Origin: Denitrobaculum tricleocarpae
Lineage (GTDB): Bacteria > Pseudomonadota > Alphaproteobacteria > Kiloniellales > Kiloniellaceae
Length of the DNA: 64,000 nucleotides
Assembly (NCBI RefSeq): GCF_007004665.1
Contig: NZ_ML660053.1
Location: 186,001 to 250,000, forward strand
Reading direction: 5' to 3'
Below the pieces are notes generated by a model that searched no databases, was not told where the DNA came from, and saw only the letters and a program-made list of their open reading frames with translations. The stretch's first letter is position 1. Each line of letters begins with the position of its first letter. Positions 30,220-38,553 of this stretch are shown one piece after another. The position numbers and the translations under genes were made by a program.

Positions 30220-30834
30220 ATGCGGCTAGGGGGTAAAGAAAAGCGGGAGGCGCTGAACCCGTGGGATATCGGGTTCGGCGCCGCTCTGCTTGTTTTTGCC
30301 CTCTGGGCATTGTTCTTCTGGTTTCCGGCCGACATTCCGACGGGATTCTTTTTCATCAACTCGGTCGGCCGGGAGGAGCCGGGAGACGCTTTCTTTCCCA
30401 TTATCCTCGCGTCCCTCCTCGCCGGGCTCAGTCTCATTCAGATGATCCTGTCCTGGCGTAACCGGCGGTCCGGTGACGAAGCCGGTGTGACCGGCGGTAT
30501 CACACTATCGAACCTTAAGTTTCTGGCGCTCTTCCTGACTGTGGTCGGGGTCGGGCTCGGCCTCATGTACTGGCTTGGCCCTGTCACTGTCGCTGTTCTG
30601 AATGCCGCGGGGCTTTTGGATGGGACCTATCGAAATTTCTCCGACACGGTGCCTTACAAGTATCTCGGCTACGTCGCCGGCGGTTCTGTGATGACGCTGG
30701 CGCTCATCGTCTGGGCCGAAGGCCGGGTTCGACCCGTGGCTGTGATGATCGTTATCGCAGTGCTTGTCGTTGCAATACTGCTGTTCGACGTCGCATTGAG
30801 AAACGTGCTTTTGCCGCCGAACGCGGACTTCTGA
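30220..30834 (+). CDS. tctB: Tripartite tricarboxylate transporter small membrane subunit
   Basis: A 204-residue protein with four hydrophobic segments (about residues 16-36, 59-73, 94-120 and 155-190), the normal layout of TctB. EPGDAFFPIILASLLAGLSLIQ contains the family signature of a short glycine/proline-rich start of the second helix. The N-terminus is basic and cytoplasmic. It is co-transcribed with tctC (2-base gap) and tctA (10-base gap). Confidence 0.85.
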   Translation: MRLGGKEKREALNPWDIGFGAALLVFALWALFFWFPADIPTGFFFINSVGREEPGDAFFPIILASLLAGLSLIQMILSWRNRRSGDEAGVTGGITLSNLKFLALFLTVVGVGLGLMYWLGPVTVAVLNAAGLLDGTYRNFSDTVPYKYLGYVAGGSVMTLALIVWAEGRVRPVAVMIVIAVLVVAILLFDVALRNVLLPPNADF

Positions 30835-30844
30835 GACGTTCGCT

Positions 30845-32440
30845 ATGGAGATCGTATTCGAATACATCCTGCGCGGCGTCATGGAAGTCTTCTTCACGGC
30901 GGAGGGCGCGTTCGACTGGCTGCCGATTGCCATGGTGTTCGGCGGCCTGATGACCGGCATTGCGATCGGCGCAACCCCGGGCCTCAACGGGCCGTTCGCC
31001 ATGGCTCTCTCACTCCCGATCCTGATCTGGATATTCGGCGTTAACGATGAAGCCCTGTTGCCGATTCTGGGATTTCTGATCGGCATCATGAAGGGCGCGA
31101 CCGTGGGGGGCGCGGTGCCGGCGGTTCTCTTCAACACGCCGGGTACGCCGGACGCCTATTTGACCACGCTCGACGGCCACCCCATGACCAAGAATGGCCA
31201 GGGGCCAAAGGCATTGAAGGTCGCGCATTTCAGCTCGGTCTGCGGCGACACGGTCAGCGACCTGGTGTTGTTCGTGGCGGCCCCGGTTCTCGCGGTCCTG
31301 ATCGAGAGCATTCTCGACCTTCCGGAAAAGGGTGCGCTAATCATCCTCTCGCTCTCCTTCATGGCCGCCGTGGCCGGATCGTCGCCGATGAAGGGCTTCA
31401 TCGTCGGCGTGTTGGGCATGTTGCTGGCGCTGGTCGGCTCCACGCTCTCCGGGAACGGTCCGCGCATGACTTTCGGGATCGTCGAGCTCGGCAACGGATT
31501 GCCGTTGACGGCCGCGATTTTGGGCGTCCTGATCATCGGTGAGGTTTTCATCGGACTGGAAGAGGAGATCCGCAAAAAGGTGCGGAAAGTCCGGTCCACG
31601 CTCGATACGGCGCTGGGGGACAACACATTCGGTTGGCCGGAGCGGCGCAAACTGCTGCCAAGGATCGGCGTTTCGGCCTTGATCGGAACCGCGATCGGCG
31701 CGCTGCCCGGGATCGGCACGACGCTCGCCGCGACGCTTGGATACGACGTTGCGAGACGCTTCTCCAAGACGCCCGAAAAGTTCGGCACGGGACTTCCCGA
31801 GGGCGTGGCTGCAACCGAGGCTGCAAACTCCGCGGTTTCCGGTGCGAACCTGATCCCGGTCATGAGTCTTGGCATTCCAGGTAATTTTGCCGCCGTCTTT
31901 ATTATCCTGGCCGTTGAGTCGGTCGGTGAGTTCACACTCGGCCCGCACGTTTTCAGATTTACCGAAATCAAGTTCATCGAGGACTACGGCACGATCATCA
32001 ACGACGATCTTGTTATCGCCTTTGCGATGTTCACTTTGATGATGCTCGCCAACATCATGAACTGGACGGTCGGCGGTGCGTTCCTGCGCTCGCTCGGCGT
32101 CCTCGTGAAAGTCCCCAAATCGGTTATGCTGCCGGTTGTGCTGCTGATCACACTTACCGCCGTCTATGCCCAGGACGGTGGATTCATCGGGGTCTGGGTT
32201 CTGTTGATCTTCGGTCTGATCGGCTATGCGCTGAAAAGGCTCGACGTATCGATCCTGCCGTTCGTGATCGGCTTTTTGTTGTCGCCGAGGCTCGAGGAGT
32301 ATATCCGGGGCGGCTATTCCGCATCCGGTGGCGACGGTCTCTTCCTGCTCAAATCGCCTCTTGCTGTCGTCTTCATCGCAGCGTCGATCCTTATCCTCGT
32401 TCTGGCGAACAGAAGGCGGAAAATCCCCGAGGAAGCATAA
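30845..32440 (+). CDS. tctA: Tripartite tricarboxylate transporter large membrane subunit
   Basis: A 531-residue polytopic permease, normal length for TctA. The family motifs are GIAIGATPGLNGPFAMALSLPI near the start, AVLFNTPGTPDA, and LIGTAIGALPGIGTTLAATLGYD with EGVAATEAANSA in the second half, the duplicated glycine-proline region of the family. Together with TctB and TctC it forms a sodium- or proton-driven carboxylate importer. It completes the gntR-tctCBA unit; the Nit-type amidase follows 76 bases later. Confidence 0.92.
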   Translation: MEIVFEYILRGVMEVFFTAEGAFDWLPIAMVFGGLMTGIAIGATPGLNGPFAMALSLPILIWIFGVNDEALLPILGFLIGIMKGATVGGAVPAVLFNTPGTPDAYLTTLDGHPMTKNGQGPKALKVAHFSSVCGDTVSDLVLFVAAPVLAVLIESILDLPEKGALIILSLSFMAAVAGSSPMKGFIVGVLGMLLALVGSTLSGNGPRMTFGIVELGNGLPLTAAILGVLIIGEVFIGLEEEIRKKVRKVRSTLDTALGDNTFGWPERRKLLPRIGVSALIGTAIGALPGIGTTLAATLGYDVARRFSKTPEKFGTGLPEGVAATEAANSAVSGANLIPVMSLGIPGNFAAVFIILAVESVGEFTLGPHVFRFTEIKFIEDYGTIINDDLVIAFAMFTLMMLANIMNWTVGGAFLRSLGVLVKVPKSVMLPVVLLITLTAVYAQDGGFIGVWVLLIFGLIGYALKRLDVSILPFVIGFLLSPRLEEYIRGGYSASGGDGLFLLKSPLAVVFIAASILILVLANRRRKIPEEA

Positions 32441-32516
32441 CTCTTAAAGCTCCGGGACGACGTGCCAGATTCAATGGGGCTTCCTTTAAGGGCCCGGTAT
32501 CTTCTAGACTAAGGTC

Positions 32517-33377
32517 ATGTCCAAAACCTTCAAAGCGGCCTGTGTCCAGAACTGCGCCACCGCGGATGTCGCGCATAATACGGCTGCCACGCTTGAACTC
32601 ATGCGGGAGGCGGCTGCTCAAGGCGCATCGTTGATCGCCCTGCCTGAATACTTTTCGGGCCTGGAAGGCATTGATGGCCTGCTGCACCCGGCGGCTTTCC
32701 CCGAGCAGGATCATCCGGTTCTTCCGGCTTTTAGCGAAGAGGCGCGGAAACTTGGCGTCTGGATTCTGCTTGGATCCCTCGGCGTAAAGTCCGATGACGG
32801 CCGCATCTTCAATCGCTCCTATCTCCTGGATGCATCGGGCGCGATCGTGGCGCGTTACGACAAGATCCATATGTTCGACGTGAACCTTGGCGCAGGGGAG
32901 ATCTATCGGGAATCCGCCACTGTGGCGCCCGGTTCCGAAGCCGTGCTCGCGCAAACGCCCTGGGGCGGGTTAGGGCTTACCGTCTGTTACGATCTGCGGT
33001 TCGCGCCGCTCTATCGGACGCTGGCGAAAGCCGGCGCAACCATGTTGGCGGTGCCGGCGGCCTTTACGAAGGTGACCGGCGAAGCACATTGGCATGTCCT
33101 GAACCGGGCCCGCGCCATCGAGCACGGCTGCTTCGTGATTGCGCCCTGCCAGTACGGCACACTTTCAGGTGGCAGCGAATGCTTCGGCCACTCCCTGATT
33201 GTCGACCCCTGGGGGAACGTGCTGGCAGATGGCGGTAACGGTCCGGGTGTCATCGTGGCTGAAATCGACCCCGAGGCAGTGGTCCGGGCGCGCGGCAAGA
33301 TCCCTGCGCTGGAACATGATCGAGCGATCACTTTTCGCCGTACCGGACGGGAAGAGCCGAAATCTGCGGCCGAATAG
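32517..33377 (+). CDS. Nit-type carbon-nitrogen hydrolase (amidase)
   Basis: A 286-residue member of the nitrilase superfamily with the complete triad: E44 in LPEYF, K116 in RYDKIHMFD and C157 in LTVCYDLRF. AHWHVLNRARAIEHGCFV and GHSLIVDPWGN match the Nit1/Nit2 branch (deaminated glutathione amidase and omega-amidase) rather than true nitrilases. The nearby gamma-glutamyltranspeptidase would fit a glutathione-related role, but this is inference. It may be the last gene of the tctCBA unit; a repeat element and a terminator lie downstream. Confidence 0.85.
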   Translation: MSKTFKAACVQNCATADVAHNTAATLELMREAAAQGASLIALPEYFSGLEGIDGLLHPAAFPEQDHPVLPAFSEEARKLGVWILLGSLGVKSDDGRIFNRSYLLDASGAIVARYDKIHMFDVNLGAGEIYRESATVAPGSEAVLAQTPWGGLGLTVCYDLRFAPLYRTLAKAGATMLAVPAAFTKVTGEAHWHVLNRARAIEHGCFVIAPCQYGTLSGGSECFGHSLIVDPWGNVLADGGNGPGVIVAEIDPEAVVRARGKIPALEHDRAITFRRTGREEPKSAAE

Positions 33378-33418
33378 CGCATTCTGTAAACCTCTGGCCA
33401 CCACGCGTTCAGGATCCC

Positions 33419-33557
33419 TAGAGCGCGTCATGTTTTAACGGAAACACTCTGTGTTTTCGCTAAAACATTTGAACCCGCTCTACATCTTATAGGTAGAGCA
33501 GATTCACCGGTACGACGGATCGCCCAAGGCGATTCCATCTAAACCGGATCTGCTCTA
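33419..33557. repeat. Composite intergenic palindromic element (two tandem dyads, REP/RIME-like)
   Basis: Two dyads lie side by side. In the first, TAGAGCG (33419-33425) pairs with CGCTCTA (33476-33482), ATGTTTTA with TAAAACAT, and AAACAC with GTGTTT around TCT. In the second, TAGAGCAGAT (33494-33503) pairs exactly with ATCTGCTCTA (33548-33557), with an inner GGATCGCC/GGCGATTCC stem around CAA. The outer arms of both dyads begin TAGAGC. Such elements are dispersed in alphaproteobacterial genomes. A diverged copy of the second dyad is at 6341-6400. Confidence 0.75.
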
Positions 33558-33564
33558 GACAACG

Positions 33565-33591
33565 CGCCGGCATTTCGCCGGCGTTTTTTTT
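33565..33591 (+). terminator. Intrinsic terminator downstream of the amidase gene
   Basis: CGCCGGC (33565-33571) pairs with GCCGGCG (33577-33583) around ATTTC and is followed by eight T residues. It would stop transcription from the tct/amidase unit before the XRE-cupin gene. Confidence 0.85.
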
Positions 33592-33739
33592 GTCCGGTCG
33601 GGCAGAAGCCGAGATGCCTCTTTACATCCGCCTGGATTTGAGGGAAGCGGAGGGGATAGTCTGGGGTGCGTGTTGCTCTGGGGACTCGGGGCGGCCGGAA
33701 GGCCCCGGGGATGATCAGGCTGGCGGTTATGAGGTGGAG

Positions 33740-34348
33740 ATGCAGGACCCGCACGAACTCACGGATGAAAAGCGTGCCATGGCGCTCGAGCAGGCACTGG
33801 GCCGCCAGCTTCGGGAATTCCGGAAGTCGAATAATCTGACGGTGTCCGAGCTTTCTGCCGTGTCGGGGGTTTCCCTGGCCATGATCTCGAAGATCGAGAA
33901 CGGGCAGACCTCGCCCTCCTTGAGCACCTTGCAGAGCCTGTCGGTGGCTTTGAACGTACCCGTCACGGCTTTGTTCCGGCAATTCGAGGAGCACAGAACC
34001 GCGAGCTATGTCCCCTCCGGAAAGGGCCTCACAATCGAGCGGCGCGGCAGCAGGGCGGGGCATCAGTATCAACTGCTGGGCCATGGCGTGCGCGGTGAAA
34101 TCACCGTTGAACCCTATCTGATCACACTGTCAGAAAAAGCAGATGTCTTCCCGCTTTTTCAGCATGTCGGCATCGAGTTCATCCATATGCTGGAGGGGGA
34201 GGTCGGATACCGGCATGGCGATCAGCTCTATCACCTCAAACCCGGCGACAGCCTCTTCTTCGACCCCAATGCGCCGCACGGCCCGGAAGAGCTTATCGAA
34301 CTGCCGGCGCGGTTTCTGGCGATCATCAGCTACGCCAATAAAAACTGA
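33740..34348 (+). CDS. XRE-cupin transcriptional regulator
   Basis: A 202-residue protein with a Cro/CI helix-turn-helix at about residues 20-75 (LREFRKSNNLTVSELSAVSGVSLAMISKIENGQTSPSLSTL in pieces) and a C-terminal cupin at about 110-195 (HVGIEFIHMLEGEVGYRHGD, LKPGDSLFFDPNAPHGPEEL). Such regulators commonly control amine or amino-acid use. I chose the ATG at 33740 with GAGG 5 bases upstream; the open frame runs back to 33590 but would overlap the terminator. The following folD, glxBCD and glnT genes are on the same strand and are its likely targets. Confidence 0.85.
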   Translation: MQDPHELTDEKRAMALEQALGRQLREFRKSNNLTVSELSAVSGVSLAMISKIENGQTSPSLSTLQSLSVALNVPVTALFRQFEEHRTASYVPSGKGLTIERRGSRAGHQYQLLGHGVRGEITVEPYLITLSEKADVFPLFQHVGIEFIHMLEGEVGYRHGDQLYHLKPGDSLFFDPNAPHGPEELIELPARFLAIISYANKN

Positions 34349-34470
34349 GGCGTTTTTCGAAGACGGTCCTTTTATCAAATTTCAAAGACTCTCTGCATAA
34401 CCTGCCGGTCGAGAAAGCATCGCCTCCGGCTTAACGCGTTTCCGCGACCCGACACTTTTGGAAAAACATC

Positions 34471-35388
34471 ATGTCTGACGCCATTGCTCATAAACTCCTG
34501 GATGGACGCGGAATCGCCGCGCAGATGCGCGAGACCATCGCCACCGATGTCGAAAAGCTGAAGGACGGCGGCTGGGCGCCCAAGCTGGTCTCGATCTGTG
34601 TCGGCGACGAGGACGCGGCGCATATCTACGTCCGCAACCAGCGCCGGGCTGCGGAGAAGGTCGGTATGGCATTTGAGCCCAGAACCTATCCTGCCGATAT
34701 TGGCGCGGAGGAGCTGCTGGGAATTGTTCACGGGTTGAACGTCGATCCACGGATCACCGGTGTCATCATTCAGCGCCCCATGCCGGATCACATTCAGGTC
34801 CGCGACATCCAGCGCGCGGTCCATCCTCTGAAGGATCTGGAGGGCATGCACCCCTCGAACATCGGCGATATCGTCTACAACGATTTGCGCATGGGGCCCT
34901 GTACGGCGGTTGCCGCGGTCGAGATGCTCAAGCAAACGCCCTTGCAGCTTGAGGGCCTGGAAGTGACGGTCATCGGACATTCGGCCATCGTCGGAAAGCC
35001 GATTGCATTCCTGCTAATGGCTGAAGGCGCGACGGTCAATGTCTGCCATCACATGACCCGGAATGTCGCGGTGCACTCCCGTCAGGCCGATGCGGTTTTC
35101 GTGGCGGTCGGAAAGGCCGGTCTGGTGACCGGCGACATGATCAAACCCGGTGCCGCCGTGATCGATATCGGCATCAACCAGATCGACACGCCCGACGGGC
35201 CGAAGGTGGTCGGCGACGCGGATTTCGACAGCTGTGCCGAGGTCGCCGGCTGGATCACACCCGTGCCCGGCGGCGTCGGGCCCGTCACCGTCGCCACCCT
35301 GCTGCGGAATGCCGTCACGGCGGCACGTCTGCAGCAGGAACACTATGAAATGGCATTTTCCGAGGAAAAACCGCAGGCCAGCCGCTAA
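34471..35388 (+). CDS. folD: Methylenetetrahydrofolate dehydrogenase/cyclohydrolase
   Basis: A 305-residue bifunctional enzyme that oxidises 5,10-methylene-THF to methenyl-THF and hydrolyses it to 10-formyl-THF. YVRNQRRAAEKVGM, the catalytic-loop IIQRPMPDHI, CTAVAAVEML, VTVIGHSAIVGKPIAFLL and PGGVGPVTVATLL are present. It lies just before the glxBCD/glnT genes. In methylamine users C1 units released from N-methylglutamate enter this reaction, so the placement may be functional rather than accidental. Confidence 0.93.
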   Translation: MSDAIAHKLLDGRGIAAQMRETIATDVEKLKDGGWAPKLVSICVGDEDAAHIYVRNQRRAAEKVGMAFEPRTYPADIGAEELLGIVHGLNVDPRITGVIIQRPMPDHIQVRDIQRAVHPLKDLEGMHPSNIGDIVYNDLRMGPCTAVAAVEMLKQTPLQLEGLEVTVIGHSAIVGKPIAFLLMAEGATVNVCHHMTRNVAVHSRQADAVFVAVGKAGLVTGDMIKPGAAVIDIGINQIDTPDGPKVVGDADFDSCAEVAGWITPVPGGVGPVTVATLLRNAVTAARLQQEHYEMAFSEEKPQASR

Positions 35389-35408
35389 TCTCCTTGACGT
35401 TTTCCTCT

Positions 35409-35442
35409 GGTGAAAATAATTTTCTTTTAAGGATTTTTCACC
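35409..35442. promoter_or_regulatory. Inverted repeat upstream of glxB-type gene
   Basis: GGTGAAAA (35409-35416) and TTTTCACC (35435-35442) are exact complements with an AT-rich 18-base spacer. It ends 25 bases before the glxB-type start. It could bind the XRE-cupin regulator; a hairpin in the 5' leader is the alternative. Confidence 0.4.
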
Positions 35443-35467
35443 CGCGGAACCCGGAAAGGTCGCTGCT

Positions 35468-36373
35468 ATGTGCGGTATCGTCGGTTTGTACCTGAAAACG
35501 AGCAGTCTCAAGGACCGGCTCGGTGCGATGTTCACGCCGATGCTGATCGAGATGACCGACCGCGGGCCGGACAGCGCAGGTGTCGCGGTTTATCACGCCC
35601 CGGCGTCCGAGGGGCAGGTCAAGATCACCGCGTTCCATCCGGATCCGGGCTTCGACTGGGCGGCACTTGCCGAAGCGGTTTCGTCCGATCTGGGTGTGAC
35701 CATCGAGCACCATGCGAACGACACGCATCATGTCTTGATCTCCGGCGGCGAAGCGGAAGCCCTGGAGGATGCTATTGAGGATTACGATCCGCTTCTGCAG
35801 GTGATGAGCGCCGGAACCACGATCGAAATCTATAAGGAAACCGGCCTGCCGGAAGAGGTGGCGGAGAAGTTCGGCCTGAAAGACATGAAGGGCAGCCACG
35901 CTGTCGGCCATACCCGCATGGCGACTGAAAGCGCGGTCACCACGGCGGGGTCTCATCCCTTTTCGACCGGTCTGGATCTCTGCCTCGTGCACAATGGCTC
36001 GCTGTCGAACCACAACCGTCTGCGCGAGCACCTCGCCACCCACCGGGGGATCGAATTCAAGACCGAGAACGACACCGAGGTCGCCGCTGCCTATGTGTCG
36101 GACAAGATGAACGCGGGCCGCAGCCTGCATGAAGCCCTGGAAGACTCCATTAAAGACCTGGATGGTTTCTACACCTTCGTCGTCGGCACGCGCGACGGCT
36201 TCGCGGTCCTGCGCGACCCCATCGCCTGCAAGCCCGCGGTTCTGGCGGAGACCGACGACTACGTCGCTTTTGCTTCCGAGTACCGGGCGCTGGTCGATCT
36301 GCCCGGTATCGAGACGGCGAAAGTCTGGGAGCCGGAACCGGCGGTGGTCTACAGCTGGGGAGGGCGGGCCTGA
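35468..36373 (+). CDS. glxB: Glutamate-synthase-like class II glutamine amidotransferase subunit
   Basis: A 301-residue Ntn amidotransferase beginning MCGIVGLY, with Cys2 as nucleophile after Met removal. TDRGPDSAGVA, GHTRMATES, HPFSTGLDLCLVHNGSLSNH and FKTENDTEVAAAYV are class II glutaminase motifs. It corresponds to the GltB N-terminal domain as a separate subunit: GlxB in rhizobia and MgsA of N-methylglutamate synthase in methylamine users. It liberates ammonia from glutamine, or methylamine from gamma-glutamylmethylamide. Its TGA overlaps the ATG of the next gene by one base. Confidence 0.85.
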   Translation: MCGIVGLYLKTSSLKDRLGAMFTPMLIEMTDRGPDSAGVAVYHAPASEGQVKITAFHPDPGFDWAALAEAVSSDLGVTIEHHANDTHHVLISGGEAEALEDAIEDYDPLLQVMSAGTTIEIYKETGLPEEVAEKFGLKDMKGSHAVGHTRMATESAVTTAGSHPFSTGLDLCLVHNGSLSNHNRLREHLATHRGIEFKTENDTEVAAAYVSDKMNAGRSLHEALEDSIKDLDGFYTFVVGTRDGFAVLRDPIACKPAVLAETDDYVAFASEYRALVDLPGIETAKVWEPEPAVVYSWGGRA

Positions 36374-37089
36374 TGCCAGGTGGACAAAATTCCGGTGGGC
36401 AGAATATCGAGGTGCTGGACCTTTCACTGATGCCACTGCGCGACGCGAATGCGCGGCTCCAGGGCGATGCCAAATCCGCAGGCGCCTTTTTCAAGGTGAT
36501 CAATCCCCGTGGCGCGCATGCGCTGGCCTGCGGGCTGGACTCCGAGATCGAGGTCGAGGTCGAGGGGCACACCGGCTATTACTGCGCAGGTATGAACAAG
36601 CTGGCGCGCGTGGTGATCAAGGGGAATGCCGGACAAGGGGTGGCGGAAAACATGATGTCCGGCGAGGTTCGCGTGACGGGCGACGTCAGCCAGTCCGCCG
36701 GGGCGACGGCCCATGGCGGTTTATTGGTGGTCGAGGGCAATGCGGCCGCGCGCTGCGGGATCTCGCTCAAGGGCGGGGATATCGTGGTGAAGGGCAACGT
36801 CGGGCATATGAGTATGTTCATGGCGCAGGCCGGTACACTGGTAGTGCTGGGCGATGCTGGCGATGCGCTGGGAGACTCGCTCTACGAAGCGCAGATCTAT
36901 GTCCGGGGCAGCGCCGACAACCTGGGTGCCGACTGCGTCGAGAAAGAATTGCGTGAAGAGCATCGCGAGAAGCTTCGCGACCTTCTGGGCAAGGCCGGTT
37001 GCTCCGACGTCGATGTGTCCGAATTCAAACGCTTCGGATCGGCGCGCGCGCTCTACAACTTTAAGCCCGACAACGTCGACGCCTACTAG
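36373..37089 (+). CDS. glxC: Glutamate-synthase-like GXGXG subunit
   Basis: A 238-residue protein made of the GltB C-terminal beta-helix domain. Repeats such as VKGNVGHMSMFMAQAGTLVVLG (in pieces) and YVRGSADNLGADC show the glycine-rich GXGXG pattern. The domain is structural in glutamate synthase. It matches GlxC/MgsB. The ATG overlaps the glxB-type stop, showing translational coupling; the glxD-type gene starts 12 bases after the stop. Confidence 0.83.
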   Translation: MPGGQNSGGQNIEVLDLSLMPLRDANARLQGDAKSAGAFFKVINPRGAHALACGLDSEIEVEVEGHTGYYCAGMNKLARVVIKGNAGQGVAENMMSGEVRVTGDVSQSAGATAHGGLLVVEGNAAARCGISLKGGDIVVKGNVGHMSMFMAQAGTLVVLGDAGDALGDSLYEAQIYVRGSADNLGADCVEKELREEHREKLRDLLGKAGCSDVDVSEFKRFGSARALYNFKPDNVDAY

Positions 37090-37101
37090 GAATCTCGAAT
37101 T

Positions 37102-38418
37102 ATGAGCGACATGAACTGGAGTCTGCGGGAATCCCATTCCTTCGACCGCAACACTATCGCCGAGATTCGCCGCGCCGCCCAAACCGGCCTCTACCGGATC
37201 CGCGGCTTCGGGGCGAAGCGGCAAATTCCGACGCTCGACGATCTTGTCTTTCTCGGCGCCTCCATGTCCCGCTATCCTTTGGAGGGATATCGGGAGAAGT
37301 GCGATACCAGCGTTACGCTGGGCGCCCGCTACGCCAGTAAGCCGATCCAGTTGAAGATACCGATCACCATCGCCGGCATGTCTTTTGGCTCGCTTTCCGC
37401 CAATGCCAAGGAAGCTCTGGGACGGGGCGCTTCCGAGGTCGGCACTTCAACGACCACGGGTGACGGCGGCATGACGCCGGAGGAGCGGGGCCATTCGACT
37501 CAGCTCGTTTATCAGTATCTGCCCTCGCGCTACGGCATGAACCCGGACGACGTTCGCAAGGCCGATGCCATCGAGATCGTGGTGGGGCAGGGCGCGAAGC
37601 CCGGCGGCGGCGGCATGCTGCTGGGGCAGAAAATCACCGAGCGTGTGGCGGAGATGCGGACGCTGCCGGAGGGCATCGATCAGCGCTCGGCCTGCCGTCA
37701 CCCGGACTGGACCGGTCCCGACGATCTCGCCATCAAGATTCTTGAGTTGCGTGAAATCACGAAGTGGGAAAAGCCGATCTATATCAAGTGCGGTGCGGCG
37801 CGGCCTTACTACGATACGGCGCTTGCGGTGAAGGCGGGGGCCGATGTGGTCGTGATGGACGGCATGCAGGGTGGTACAGCCGCGACCCAGGATGTCTTCA
37901 TCGAACACGTCGGCCTGCCGACGCTTGCCGCCATTCCGCTGGCGGTGCAGGCGCTGAAGGATCTCGACATGCACCGCAAGGTGCAGCTGATCGTCGGCGG
38001 CGGCATCCGTTCGGGCGCCGATGTCGCCAAGGCCCTGGCTCTGGGTGCGGACGCGGTTTCGATCGGTACGGCGGCGCTGATTGCATTGGGCGACAACGAT
38101 CCGGCCTTCGAGGAAGATTACAAGAAGCTTGGGACCCGCGCCGGCTTCTGGGAAGACTATCAGGACGGCAGCGATCCGGCGGGCATTACGACGCAGAACC
38201 CTGAGCTGGCCAAGCGGCTTGATCCGGTGAAAGCGGGGCGCCGTCTGGCCAACTATCTGCGCGTCCTGACACTGGAAACCCAGACTCTCGCCCGTGCAAA
38301 CGGCAAGAGTCATGTGCACAACATGGAGCCTGAAGATCTCGCGGCGCTCAGTGTAGAGGCGGCCGCCATGGCTGGAGTGCCGTTGGCCGGAACCAGTTGG
38401 ATTCCGGGCCAGAGTTAA
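37102..38418 (+). CDS. glxD: Glutamate-synthase-like FMN-binding subunit
   Basis: A 438-residue protein carrying the FMN-binding synthase domain. ITIAGMSFGSLSANAKEALGRGAS, VGQGAKPGGGGMLLG, KAGADVVVMDGMQGGTAATQ and the phosphate loop IVGGGIRSGADVAKALALGADAVSIG are typical of the GltS TIM barrel. It matches GlxD/MgsC and would transfer the amino or methylamino group to 2-oxoglutarate. Cysteines for an Fe-S cluster are fewer than in GltB. The glutamine synthetase gene follows 135 bases later on the same strand. Confidence 0.87.
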   Translation: MSDMNWSLRESHSFDRNTIAEIRRAAQTGLYRIRGFGAKRQIPTLDDLVFLGASMSRYPLEGYREKCDTSVTLGARYASKPIQLKIPITIAGMSFGSLSANAKEALGRGASEVGTSTTTGDGGMTPEERGHSTQLVYQYLPSRYGMNPDDVRKADAIEIVVGQGAKPGGGGMLLGQKITERVAEMRTLPEGIDQRSACRHPDWTGPDDLAIKILELREITKWEKPIYIKCGAARPYYDTALAVKAGADVVVMDGMQGGTAATQDVFIEHVGLPTLAAIPLAVQALKDLDMHRKVQLIVGGGIRSGADVAKALALGADAVSIGTAALIALGDNDPAFEEDYKKLGTRAGFWEDYQDGSDPAGITTQNPELAKRLDPVKAGRRLANYLRVLTLETQTLARANGKSHVHNMEPEDLAALSVEAAAMAGVPLAGTSWIPGQS

Positions 38419-38553
38419 AGACAAGGTTCGGGCGGGCAAAAAATCTGAGCGCGGTGCGGCTCTTTACGCAACAGGAAACGACAGGGTCCGGTTAAACAAG
38501 GACCCAATCAGGGATTTTGGGGGCAATAACAAGAACAGGAAAGTGAGGCCAAG

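Noticed and set aside
33590-33739. Upstream start for the XRE-cupin gene
   Set aside because: The extension would begin inside the T tract of a terminator and encode a low-complexity segment; the ATG at 33740 has a ribosome site and gives normal family length.
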